Origin: Lineus longissimus
Taxonomy: Eukaryota > Nemertea > Pilidiophora > Heteronemertea > Lineidae
Assembly (NCBI RefSeq): GCF_910592395.1
Contig: NC_088323.1
Span: 312,001-376,000, forward strand
Direction of reading: 5' to 3'
Length of the DNA stretch: 64,000 nt
The notes under the pieces were generated by a model. That model was not told where the DNA came from. It worked only from the letters and a program-made list of their open reading frames with translations, and made no database searches. The position numbers were made by a program, and so were the translations under genes. Shown here one piece after another: positions 38,327-51,400 of the stretch (the stretch's first letter is position 1; the number at the start of each line of letters is the position of its first letter).

Positions 38327-40249
38327 CAGCGATCCTGCAAATCGGAAGTACTTGTATTTGTGAAATGAAATTGACTGCTTGAGATAACACTGTTAAGAAA
38401 CCTAACGTGGCCGTCAGATAGCGGGAATTCTGTCCGTAGGCCCTACTCATCTGGGAACAAAGCTTTTCCTTCACACGAATTCGCGAAATTACAACGCCCG
38501 CAAAAATCTTTCTGTTTCCTCAACTTAACACGCAGAAGAAGAACTTGTCAAGTCATGGTATTCCTAACTAAATAATGCAAAGAGGATGACAGTCTGGTTT
38601 TTATGTCTGAAGCCTTAGGAATGTGTCACGAACGCCATTAAAACGTCGGTCTAATCAACTTTTCAAACAGTAAACGCAATTCGAGTGTATTGGTTTTGAT
38701 AAGAGAGTTAGTATCGAAAATATCTGCTCTTTGTGAGACGGGAAGATGACTGAGTTTCTGGACATGTATGGGGATCGATGTTGACACAGATTTGGTCGAA
38801 GAAACCTTCAAAGACTGCTTCCTGTTCCTGGCTATATTTAGTACCTTCTAGTCCCCCTCTTACTTTCCTGGCATTGTACTCTGTTGGACTTCATCTCGAC
38901 TGATAGCGTGTCCTGCATCAGCGACACATGCAACTCTAACGAATTTCTTCACAATGGGACTCACTTTCAGCTACAGTCAAGACGGGGTTTGTATTCCCCC
39001 TTTTAACGTTGACTTCGCGAAGTAAGCTTAACGCTACTTGCGCTAGCTACGCTGCGGCCTCTTTCCTTTCACGTGTGTACAGAGTTAAACGAAAAGCATC
39101 TTGAAGCTCGAATACAAGGTATCAAGTAAGCAGCATCTCTAAACTTTCCAATACTGGATCGATGGCTGTAATCTAGCATCGGTGGCATCAAACAGATTTC
39201 AAAGGTTCTTCCAATGACAAGTAAACAGTGATATACTCTTAATCCGAGCTGATTTGAAAGGGAAATTGAATTCCTATAAGATGACATTATTGAGCTCTGA
39301 ACAATAAATTAGTTGACGTAAGATCGACATTAGAAGTAAATTAGTTTCTCTTGGTAATCTAGCGCTCAGCGGCAGCACATTAACTAATCATTACACCAGG
39401 GATAGGTTCTTTCATTAACATGCGGATGACGATGATGCAACTCATACTTAAAAAACGGTGAACGGTTGCACATTATCATGTGTAATGGCTTGTTTCCGTG
39501 TTTCATGCGAGTGATTACCAATGACATTACAAAGTTGAACTCAGGGAAGAACAACATCGTCAAACTAGCTTTATACATGAAAAGTAAGATAGTATTCGGG
39601 CTGTCAGAGTGCCGCAGGAGTGGTCACATCGATGTTTGAAATCATATCACACAGCACTCGCCTTCCACTACTTGACTCGCGGATGGCCAATAAGCAAAGC
39701 CAACAGACTCATGAGAGGATATGGAATTATGTACGTGGAGATCATCACCTATTTTTAAACACATGAACCAAAGAATACACGAAGAGTAGACTCAATGAAA
39801 AGAAGATGCAATTATAACCCCATTAGTCATAGATATCCCCCTACATTCTACATCATTCACACAAACTCCACACGCCGCAGAACGACAATTCCAACCTTTC
39901 AATTTCAAAGAGAAGTGCCTGGGAGCCAAACACACTACAACTCATCCTTTTTACATTAAACACAAGAAACAAGTCACTAATGATAAGCCACGGGCTGATA
40001 GTCAACTTCCCGCGGTGTCACTGGTCTAATTAGACCAAATTCCGGGAGATTTTACGCAGCCAGTCTTCAACGGATGTACATCGCCTTTGAAGAGAGTGCC
40101 TCCTAGCAATCTGGGCTTGTGAGAGCGAAATTGAAATATCTCTTCATCCAGCCTTCGACCTGGTTTTGCCAAGAGTGACATTGCTCAACATGTTCGAAAT
40201 GTTTTAATTGGGCTCTCTATTGTCTGTTTAGACAATGATTCAGGTCGAA

Positions 40250-40395
40250 AACCCCTATAGGATTCGTACATGATTCTTAGTTAAGATCTTTGTCAGATTT
40301 GTTTACATTCTTCGCTAGACTCTTGTGAGATTCTTAGCTAAGAATCCTATAAGAATCTTGTTAAGTTTGTACATACATGTATGCCTGTCACGAGA
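40250..40395. mobile_element. Diverged relative of the 24.8-kb foldback element
   Basis: It contains TTCTTAGCTAAGAATCC, TAAGAATCTTGTTAAG and GTACATACATGTATG. These match the palindromic centre, the arms and the ACATGTAC motif of the element at 24745-24958, and the core of the 17.6-kb array. Ends are not clear, so limits are approximate. Confidence 0.6.
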
Positions 40396-41327
40396 TTGAG
40401 AAAGATTAACTATGAAACTTATTAGAATCTCATGGGGATTTTAGACCTAGGGTGCATCTCTTGATAGGATGCTCTAGTTTACCAGGCAATATGGTGCACG
40501 CCAAGAAAGAACAGTTGGTGGTTTTTAGCATGATTATAGTGTCGAGCACTATCAAACAGACTCTGAACTGCCAACTGTTCTACAAGAAGATCAACAGACT
40601 TGTAAACGGATTACCCCCTTCAAGGGTCAAATCGTCCTTAAATGAGACGCTAAGTTGACACTTTTCCCACGATAGAAGAATACGCCGATGAAAGCATTCT
40701 GTGTGAAACAGTTGTGGGAGGTGAAAATCCTCACTGGAGCAAACGCCGAGAACAGAGGTGAAAACAAAGAAGAAGTAGAAGAGCCAATACACAATCCAAC
40801 TATCTTTTGTTAACCTGCGCTGACGGTGAAGCCAAAAAACATACAGCCCTCGGTCGTACGGAATGGAATAGAATATAGAATACGGTATAATGATAGTAGT
40901 AAGAAGACGAACGGTTTACTCAGCTCATTGCAAAAATACGATGATAATTCATGGTGATCTGATTCACCGTTCCCTAAAGCAGGAAATTGAGACCTTGTTT
41001 TGGTTCTGCCCAGCAGGGAATGAGTTCTTCATAGTCAAATACCCAAGAGGGAACATCTCATTAGAATAAAGAGATTTTGAAGACCACAATTTTAACCCTT
41101 TATTAGCTTGGTTTGTCTCGTTGCACGGTATTCAAAGAGGATAATACAACTAATTTATCGCCTGAGGGACAAATCAAGAAGTAGAGGGCTTTGCTCAGAG
41201 TTTTAATCAGCGTATGAAGAGTGATTTTGTATCAGCAAACTGCCCTGGAGTCGAATCCACCAGGAGTTACAGAGGCAAAGGTTTCCGTCAGACAAACACT
41301 GAAGGATCCCAGGTGTTCTTAGTTTTT

Positions 41328-41500
41328 ATTAGAGCGGCTGTGGAACACTGGCTTGAACAAGAGGTCCCTGGTTCGAACGCCACAGTAGGCGTGAGACGCT
41401 AGGCAGGTCTCTTAGTCTAACTTGCTGAACTCCACCCAGATCCAACAAAGGGTACCAGTCAGCTTGTTCAGGTTGTAGAGCAGACTGAGCAGCTCATTAG
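41328..41500 (+). mobile_element. tRNA-derived SINE-like element
   Basis: TTAGAGCGGCTGTGGAACAC followed by GGTCCCTGGTTCGAACGCC resembles a tRNA head with a good B box (GGTTCGAAC). The following sequence (GGCGTGAGACGCTAGG...) would be the SINE body. The gene is not an intact tRNA because the arms do not pair over the full length. Confidence 0.45.
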
Positions 41501-42522
41501 AGTTGAAAGAGTTTCAGGAGAGACCGGTGTTAGACGGTGGAGTCGGTTGATAACCGCAGTTGACATCAGACTATAAACCAGAACTCTAACATCGAACTTT
41601 AACTAATTGATAACGAATTGAAGTGGGATTCGTTCAGTACCAAGTTGCATGATAAACCTTTTGGATATACATGTTGCATTATGATACCTGTAACATAGAA
41701 TGGATAGTTTGAGTGTAGTAGACAGTGCACAGTGACGAACATTCCAGAACAATTTCTAGTGCACAATTCCTAACAAAACGCACTACCTCGCCAAGGCTAA
41801 CAGAAATCAACTCGATTCTGGACCCAGCTGCATGAGCCGTCATACAGACTCACAATGAAGTGGAAAGATGCTCAATTGGATGAAGTTTATCAAATCTTCG
41901 TGATCGATGGTAGTGGCAATGGTCTATCTATTGGTCCACATGAATAGAGATAAACTCATTCAAATGATGAAATGGGGTTTTCAATAGGATTTTCAGTGGG
42001 ATTTCTGTGGAGATCAGATTGTTTAGTACATGCCATTTTCATGCGGGACTCTATCCTTTCAACAGTGGAGTGTGTGCAATACCTGTGTGTTTCGACAGCG
42101 GAGGGTAGAGGTGAACACCTTTCTTCGCACTTTGAACTAAGTGTGGATGAATCAGTGACGAAGTACCACGGCCTCAGAAAAGCCTACCTCTTGGATATGA
42201 AGGGCTGCTCAAAGCACCACCTTGTTGAAACCAAAGCAAAACCAAAAGATAGATCCGATAGATCAGATGAAGATATCTACCCACATAGGATCTCCACGCA
42301 ACAGACAGAAGACAATTCTCACATAAATATCTGCATATATCATTACATCCAGCCGAACAGTCATCAATATCTCCAAGCTTTGTTTTCATGTCCCATTAGT
42401 CATCTGGGATTTCAACACACGTTCACCTTGCCACGGAGAGTCATCCATTTTGGAAGATGGGGCTCTTCCTATGTTTCCACAAAGGAGATAATAAATGTGA
42501 TTGATTTGCGGCAATTTTAAAA

Positions 42523-42554
42523 TACAGTGGAACCCTGGTCGGCGACCACCCCGC
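42523..42554. mobile_element. Transposon-like inverted terminus
   Basis: TACAGTGGAACCCTGGTCGG and the following CGACCACCCCGC are the reverse complement, with three or so mismatches, of 12331-12362. The shared terminus and the flanking TA suggest the ends of a related DNA transposon. The opposite end of this copy was not found. Confidence 0.5.
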
Positions 42555-45210
42555 TATGAGGACCAAGAATCACTGGTCACGATTGGTTTCCTCTTCCAAT
42601 TCGTGCTCCAAGCAGTACATGATATAATTGTCGAAATGCTCAACAAGTTCATACCACAATAACATCAGCCACAGCAGCAGCACGTCACTGTGAAAGTACA
42701 ATCCCATGTCAAGTTATGTGATTTGCGATGCTGTAATACGACACCAACGATAAATATAGTATTGAATAGTGCATTCTATTATGATATTATTCCCTGTATT
42801 ATCTGTTACATGCATATGAGAATAGCTCGTTTAGTGCTTGTACTTTTTTAGCCTAGTGATTTCCTTGATGGGTGAACCGTTACTGTCTGTGGGTGTGGAA
42901 TGAAAGTGGATATCACTAGAAACGGGATACTCTGATTCCGTTGTACGCAGTTGTCAGTATTGTTTTACGACGTGAGTATTGGTATTTATCATAGCCGTGC
43001 GTAACACAGCTTCTGTAAAGGGATGATATTTTAGTTGTTTACTCATTCATACATGATTTCAGCATATGTTGAGAGGAAAGTAAACAAAAAGAACGGCTGA
43101 ACGTATCAACTGCTGAGTGACGTAGCATTAGTGCCAAGTCATATGGCCAATATCTTAACCAACATATTCCCAGAATAAAACTGAGAAAATCCTCTCATCT
43201 GCATCACTCATCTCAGCCGAGCACCTTTCTTATCAATCTTCATAAATGACCGATATAATTAGATCAGCACCATGCCAGATGGGACGTTCTGATTGAAAGG
43301 GAGGTGCAAACCTCTGATATAGAACTGATTGAGACGCTCTCAATTAGACTCCTGTTAGTACTTGGATTTGACTGAGTGGCGACCCTCACAAGGGGTCAAG
43401 GCCAATCGGCAAGATTGCGCAGTAACTGTGCTCGACAGATGGCGTCCGAAACATAGCAATGGGTTCTTTAGATCTGACATGGCTTGGCGGGTTTACAACG
43501 ACAACCACAACAATGAGGATGGTCATCAGATATCAGTGACATGTAATATATTAGACAAACCGATATTTTTCCGGAACCAAACAAAAGACTCTCAAAACAC
43601 TGCATTTGGTGAGTTTTGTTTATTTGCTGCTCAGTTGGTTGCGACAATACGAATACTGACCAAGAAATCATGGAAGAATCCTGTGCTCTCCTTTATCGCC
43701 CATCTATTCGTTGTGCATCGGTGACAAAAAGGCGCTCGAGGCTAAATCACAGTTGCGAGACCAAGCATGCCAGGTGAAGACACAAGCCACACAACGCTTC
43801 AAGATCGGACGACATTTTAAAGAAACCCTAATGAAATATCGAAGCTGAGGGCGATCGGTGTATCGGAAGTGCTTCAGGCTGATTGCTGCATTCATGCGGC
43901 TGCTTCGTCTCTCAGCCCGAGGATAGACAAGGTTTTCTATTTAATGGCTCACGATGCGGAGATTTGGCTATTCTATCGCTTTGTTTGTGGTCATTTTGCT
44001 GAAGGGAAGCCTGGAAGTGGTGCCGGGCAGGTATTGATTTATGTCTAGGAGTCCAGCTTGAGGATAGGTCCAAAATTATGTGATTTTAGAAAGTCATAGA
44101 AAGAAGACCAGATGTGAAACTGTGAGCTTCTTTATCATGAAAAAAACGATAAGGATGATTCAATTCCATTTGAAATCGATTCAAGGTTAGTTCGCTTGCA
44201 CATCAGACCTTGACACAATTAAACCTCAATGAAAGCCCATCACAAAGATCCGGCATGCACTCAACACTTCGCAACAAAAATTTCCTCACAAAATCCACAC
44301 CTGAACGAAATTGAGCTTCACGATGAAATAAACGGGTACAAGATTAGAGACGCATTTGCTTTCACTCTGAATTAATAGAGTTTAAATCCGGCATTTACTG
44401 AATAAAATTCTATCTCCCTTGAACATTGTCAAAAATCACGCTCAGAAAATTGCCATAAAAAGTAAATTTATCTTAGTCATCATTTCGCGCGTACCAGCTG
44501 CGGCCTGCGTTCAACGTTTAGTGGTATAACCATCTCTTTATAGGCTATCATGACAAACTAAATAAACGCGACATGAGGCCAAATAACATCGCACATGATG
44601 CTTGGTTTCTAATTTGCAGAATTTATTGATGCCGGTGTCGCAACTGGAAAGATAATCATGTTTCGTTAGCTTTCCATTTATTTTACATAAGAACTAATAC
44701 ATTGTGCAATGGTTTCTCGAGGATTCATTTGTACCTATTTACTCGGCCAATTGACCAGCGTCGTTCTGTGTATTGAATGTGGTGATTTGATAAGGAACTT
44801 GCCTTGGAAAGCAATATCTGGCTCGACACATCTGTCTGTATTTATTAGTGATGCAGTCGTAGGGTTTCACGTTTGGTATTTCGGTTTCAGACACCGTGGC
44901 CTTTATAAATACGATAGGTAAGACTGCGGTTTATATGGATTCGAGTAAAGTTGCTATCGAATTCAGGTATTTGTTATATATTTGTCAAGGAAAAGTAATG
45001 TCATAGTGTGTCGGAAACCCCATTTGCAAGAGGCATGTCAAGTTTCTTTTTGTGCAAAGATCAAACTCGTACCACAACGGCCGACGGAGGAATATTGTCT
45101 GAAAGGACAGAAAAAGCTGACCGCTTGTTATCTTGCTTGCTTGAAATGTCACTTCTCAGGATTCAGGGGCAACTTGAACTAAATTGGATCAAGACTGGTG
45201 AAATTGTTTG

Positions 45211-45352
45211 AAATATCCTACGATACAGTGTTCGGCCACAACAGATTCTATTACGCGCTGTGGTATTTACGGTCATGATTCTATAGAGCCAAATACTTCA
45301 ATCCGTCAACATACAATGGGGGGAGACACCTCTTCCAGGGGGAAATGGTAGA
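45211..45352 (+). repeat. Dispersed 143-bp repeat, copy 2
   Basis: The second copy of the element at 30236-30378, including GATTCTATTACGCGCTG and TCTATAGAGCC. A tRNA-like B-box segment follows directly at about 45346-45400, which is not evident next to copy 1. Confidence 0.75.
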
Positions 45353-45402
45353 CTGCTTCACCGTCATATCTCTCTCGTGCGAAGCTCGAATCCACGACTT
45401 CG
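45346..45402 (+). mobile_element. Possible degenerate tRNA-like SINE head
   Basis: TGGTAGACTGC (A-box-like) and GAAGCTCGAATCC (B-box-like, with two departures from consensus) are spaced about as in a tRNA. This is weak evidence alone. It abuts copy 2 of the 143-bp repeat. Confidence 0.3.
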
Positions 45403-48400
45403 CTGCTTGACGCAAGGTTAAAGAGGCACAGAAAACCAGAGAGGCGCAATCACTCTCCCATAATTAATTCTCAGGCAGAGGGGACTCGCATCGAAACCCG
45501 ATCCAGAGCCCCTGATTTAATCACAGGATTGATGCGGGCATAAAACACAGCGTACCAAGGGAGATGGAAAGATGTAATGGAATATCCTTAATGTCGCCTG
45601 GATCTCTCAGGACCGATGACCACTTTGTTGGGATTCTGGTTGATATCAGACCGTCGGGCTAATAGGTATTAGAGGTGGGTGCGGACGGTCGAAGCCAGCA
45701 GGGGCAAGCATACCCATTGTATGGTATAACTTATTTAGGATTTTAAAGAAATACCTCAACACGACAGGCCTGCTGTAGTTGTTACTACAGTGAAGAACCA
45801 GTTTCTACTCCACCGCGAACCAACCACACATTTGACACGTGCTGCCATCTTTGTTTGTGACTTTTGGCGGACATTTTTACAAGTTATTAAACATCGTGCA
45901 ATGCATTATCAAACACTTCCTGTAACAGGCATTTCCACTCTGCAGCGACAAGACATTATATCATATTTCATCACCATAAGTGGTGATGATGACACTTAAA
46001 TATATTTCATAAATGACTTCCAACTTGGGATAATCCAACAAAATGGAAAGTCAAGACATCCTGAGATAATTTGTCATGGTGCAGATGTTTAAATTAATTA
46101 GATAATTTTAAAGCTTCATAAGAAACGAAGTTATTCCCACAAGGCCATTTTTAGACAATTAATCTCCATCACGGGTTATGTTTAATGTGGAATGAAGATG
46201 ACAAGGTGAACCCAAACGCAAATTTGGTTATGTTGTTGCAGCACTGCTTGATTTATGACGTCATAACTTGTAACGGCTCACGTGATTAGTGTAAATGACA
46301 CGTAAAAGAGCGCTTTAATGGCACTCAAGAATCCGCGCTTGTGGTTTTTCAATTTAGTTCTTGAACTGTTGAAATATTGATAGTATCAATAGTTTAAACC
46401 TCGTTGCATGCAGGTGCTTCTGACAGCGCGGTGTCCTCGTAAAAAATAACAGAAGAAGCGTTATGGAACATAACAGATGATGATCTGGGATCAAAATCTC
46501 AATGGGATTCATTCCGTAATTCACAGCTGCTGTGGCTCCGGTGACACGTTGGCAATTCAAAATTGATAAAACACTCATCACCATGGAAGGTGTCTCAAGT
46601 CTAAGCTAAATACATCTGAAGCGGAACCAAGCGAAATCAAAGCAATTCTCATTTCATATGTTACTTGGTTCCTAACTCAAAGATGAGTCGGACAGATAAT
46701 CGAGGAGGAATCTGTCCCTTAATTGGAGAACTATTCCTATTATACAAGTCATGATTGCCACTCTAACTCTCCACAAAAGGCCGCAGTGACGCCACTAATG
46801 AAATCCTGTGCGAACGCACCATGACCATCGTCTCTAATTGGAAGTAATGATGTCATTCTCGGACGATGAATCGACAATTATGATCAGAACATATTTCCTT
46901 AGCCCCTCCATTTTGGTGAAACAAATTATCTTCGATCGATTCGACACCGTTCAGGAACTCAACTTGACAAGTTCTCAACTTATATTTAAAATATTTAGGT
47001 CACGTATCCATAATATGCCAAACTTGTGTAAAACCTTCAATCTCCTGACAACACAGGTAACTTCGTTTGATATCTGCGTCCAACCAAAAAGGCCCAGAGC
47101 AAAAACTTGAGATCAACAGATGTCTACTATGCTTGAGATCAGCCTTAGGACAGTGACTTTCAGAAAATAACTTGTGAAACTTTCTTTTAATACCTCTGGA
47201 ATCAAAGGTAATTTTTCGTTGAGTTTTGCGAGGATGTAATTCCCAAATCGTAATAATGTTTGATGTTTGGTTATCAAACAATGTATTGGCTTTTACAAAG
47301 AGAGCTTTCCAGGGTTGGCACACCGAGTTATGCAGCCCAAGGGCAGATAAGTCATAAACGTATTATATGCTGACGATTATAAACCATTACTAAGCTGCAG
47401 AATGGAGGATAGATCCCAGTTAACTAGGTCTTTAGCAAAGGTCATCGACCGAGACCGTCTCAATGTCATCAGTCCGAGCAGTAATGCATTTGATTCTAGT
47501 AGTTATGCATTTACAGCAAGATATGCTTTTAATTTCTAATGGGTATTTTGCCTTTCCTTCTAGAGAGGCAATCAACACTCATCTGATGGATATTTGTAGC
47601 CTGCGTCTCCCTTATGTACTTGCATATCAACACTGGGTACACCTCGTATCACTCGGCTGCAGGCAACAAACAAAGCTACTTGATGTGAGGTTAAATATTT
47701 GGTCATCGTCACCGATGGATACAAGAACACACTATAAGTGACCGCAGCATCAGAAGTATGACTGAGAGTCCAGATACCAATTACACAGGTTGGAAAAGGT
47801 GCGGCCATTATCGCATTACGCCATTGAAAAGACGGCAGAAAGCCATAAACTTCTCTGAGCATCAATTCCCAATCTGTTCAGGACTTCAGTGGTCGATCAT
47901 CATTCATTTGCCTAAGTAGCTCAGAAGCCATCAGCGCAGGATTCCGGAAGGGCTGGCCCATCTCAGAGCATTATCACAAGACTGCAACCCCTGATTTAAT
48001 TTTCCGCTTTCCGGATGACGTCTTGTTGGTATTATGAACATCTGATGACCAATTGGGCGTTATTCTCGCCAGTTATCTACCCATACTGTAGGAGTTAGCC
48101 TGGGCTATTCGATTTATAAGTAATGTCAGGAACTTTCCAACGGTGCCCAATCTAATTAATATATCAGTTACGGGCCACAGTCGACTCCACTGGATCTTTT
48201 CTCAAATTCACCAAAACTTTTCTCCAGACATCAGTTAGCTACATAATCCACCTGGCCCATCCCATCATATCGAAGGCATAACAGCCGAGCCCTCTAAGTT
48301 ACCAGTCTTCTAGTCTATAAAGTTACGTTTGTACTTGTCAGGTTGGTGATCAAACAAATGTTTTAATGTGTGAACGCGTACGTACTTTACCGCTAGCTTT

Positions 48401-51400
48401 GTAACTACAAACAAAGTCCATGCGACTTCGACAGTCGCCCTGTCGTAAACTTGAACCAAGAACATTCAAAAGGATCAGATCCATAATCATTATTTACATA
48501 TTCAAATTACCAACTGATACTGTATGATACTTTTCCATACTTTAAGCCCTGGGTACTAGAAGCGCACATAAACCAAGTCACCAGACTCAATCCGAGCTCC
48601 TTATCACAGGGGATTAAACGACTCATAGTTAATCCTCTTTGCAGATCAAATCTCCTCCGCAACAAATATGTCTCTCGAAGAGAGACATGCATAAACCATG
48701 CAAAACCTATCCCATTAATCCTGTACAACTTAGACGTCATATTAGAACGATTAATTCCATAATCGCTTCAATCCATGTGAGACCTGCCTTCAAAGATTTG
48801 ACAGTTTCTCCACTAAGATGGCATTAGCTTTAGCTAGCAGAGATAACCACGTCATGTTGAGGTGGACACATGGCTAATAGACTTAGCATCACAGCCGGTC
48901 TGTACAGATAGTCACACTGAGTATTTGGCAAATGCTCGGCACAGCCAGTGACAAAAGACTTAAGAGAACAAAAGGGTAGGATTATGTGGTGTTCTTTTCC
49001 CATCTCAGCTTGTTCAAGGTGATAAGTAGACAATGACAGAATAATAGGCTTGAAGGTAACTCTGATTACGACAATCGTTCCTTTGAACAAAGGTGTACAC
49101 ACGTTTGTAATAGTGGTGCATATGTTTTGAAGTTATGAGCGACTTTTTTCTACGTCTGGAGAGCCCTTAATAGGAGCTTGAATTGCTCATGTATCATATG
49201 TTTACGGAACCTGGCCGACCAGTACGTCTAGTACGACTAGGCCATGCTGTAGGCCATTATTTAGATGAATAGGTGCCAAGATAAAGAACGAGGGATGTCG
49301 AATTCGGTACCACACAAAACAACCTTCTTCAAACCCTAATCAAAGCACTCAACCGACGATAACCACCTTATATGATACCACGATGCTCTGACCCTTATAA
49401 CAGCTTATCTCTCATTCTGAGCAGAAGCGTTTAATAACCAGCTAACTTATAAGCGATCAGCATGGCCATTAATGGATCTATGGCATCTATGATAGCAACT
49501 TTGGGTTGATTGGATGAGAAAATAGGGAATGAGCGCCATGAGAGGCTCATTACGGTTTTTTGGCTTTTCGTGCCAATAGACACCGTTTCTTTATCAGCTG
49601 ATTAGGAACTCATTAACGGTTAGACGACTACACGAACAAATACTGGGTAGCCTGTACGAACGTTTTCCAGATAAACATCAGACTGTCCTTAGGGATTCCC
49701 AAATTCAAATTGAAAGTAGTCTACCAACATTTGATAACACTGCACACGGAAAATGCCAATGTTACGTTTTCAAATGCAACCCATTCTTGCCTTGATATGC
49801 CACAAGATCGCCCTGAAGGAAATCTGACCAAGAACTCGCAAGTGAGTGGCCTCAACATGATAAATTCGGTCACAACTTCATCAAGTCAATGCGTACTGTA
49901 CAGCAATCATGTCGGTTGATGATGTTGCTCGAATTATGGCCAGGGACTCCTTTGGGACCGCTCTAGTTGATTAACAAACTCCTTGCCTTGCTCCGAACAC
50001 TACATGATCTAATTGGACGGGGTGACTTTTCCCGGCTACCTTGCATCAACCCATCCACCTTGTCGGTAACTTCCGCACAGGACAAACTACTTTTTACATC
50101 ACTTCGGATCCGGACATCGATCTGAGGTGACTCATCTCTCGCGAATTATCCTCAAGTTTTTTTATCCTCATGACAATGCAGGCGATCATAAACACCAATC
50201 AACTGCTAAAACGTAGTGTCAAATATCTAAAAGCTTTTGCCTTTAACATTTTTGCCACGGAGCTACATTAGGAGGTGGTATTTCTATGGGTAGGGGTGTC
50301 CAGTTTCATGACAAAATGGCTCAATGACATGAAATTGGTAGGTAAAAAACATGGAATGGCACATTACGAAAAGTGGCACGCCACAGAGGAGTGATGAAAC
50401 TGTGGCACGGACATCATAACGGTGGTGTATAAAAACTGAATCGAGAAAGCGATTGATGGTACGAAGATGAATGATGACAGAACATTGCACTGCATCTATA
50501 GAACGATGATGAGAAAATTATCTTCAGGAGGCACCTGAGATGCTGTCACCTTGAATATTAAGTACGCCATGTTCACAGTGTGTTGTCACGAGATATTGCA
50601 TTTACTTTGAGCTGGCACGTTTGGCTTTTCTTGAAGGCATTTATCTTTGGCTGAAAGTTAGAGAAAATGTCAACCTAAGGAGCTCCAATGTTGGATGCAT
50701 TGACTAATCCCCATCATGGTATGACTAGCAAGGCTCAATGAGCCTTTGGTATGGATGCAGCCGTCTGACTTGGTGGCCAAACCTTCATTAATGCAACCCA
50801 GTATGTTGACCTTCTTATATAAATGAGTTACAGGCAAGCTGCCGGAAATGTACACACGCCCATTAGATCCAACAAGACTGCGATAAACGTTGATGAATCT
50901 CATCAGCATTTTTATTTTCCTAGAACCAGACATCCGTACCTTAACTAACAGCAAATCGTTTAACTGTTTGACGTACTACTCGATTGACGCCTCGTTCTTC
51001 CCCATTATTCATTGTCAATTGTCCAGGACCAGGTGTATTAATCCCCAATGAGGAGTTATGAGTCACCAGGTCACTTGCTCACCATTAAGAGAAAAACATC
51101 GCAGTAAACTAGTGTCATTGTATTCAAATTAGCAGTAAATGATCGGTGATTGTCCGGCTGAGAATATCATTACCATTTAATGCCCTTCTGCTGGTCTTCT
51201 ACTGGTCATTTGAAGCCATAGCTTCTCTCGCCTCAGCAAGTCATGGGACATCGATACCGACTTTGAGGCTTATCTTTTCTATTATATGGCTATGAACGTC
51301 TTTGACTTCCCAAAGCCCATAAGAAGCGACATGTTTGTCTTTGTCTCAAGGTCAGTTTCACGTCCAAAAAGCATCATCTTATCCGCTTTCAGAAGCGTTT

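Larger units (their letters stand above)
25962..40249. other. Middle of the large intron
   Basis: Contains the listed SINE, 143-bp repeat copy and nested-gene candidate; the rest shows no splice-bounded Ig segment or recognised protein. No promoter or terminator can be assigned. Confidence 0.4.

Noticed and set aside
41972-42520. Longest open frame in the window, 182 codons on the plus strand
   Set aside because: No recognisable domain, mixed composition, and it ends next to a transposon-like terminus without showing transposase motifs. A frame of this length is possible by chance in 64 kb.
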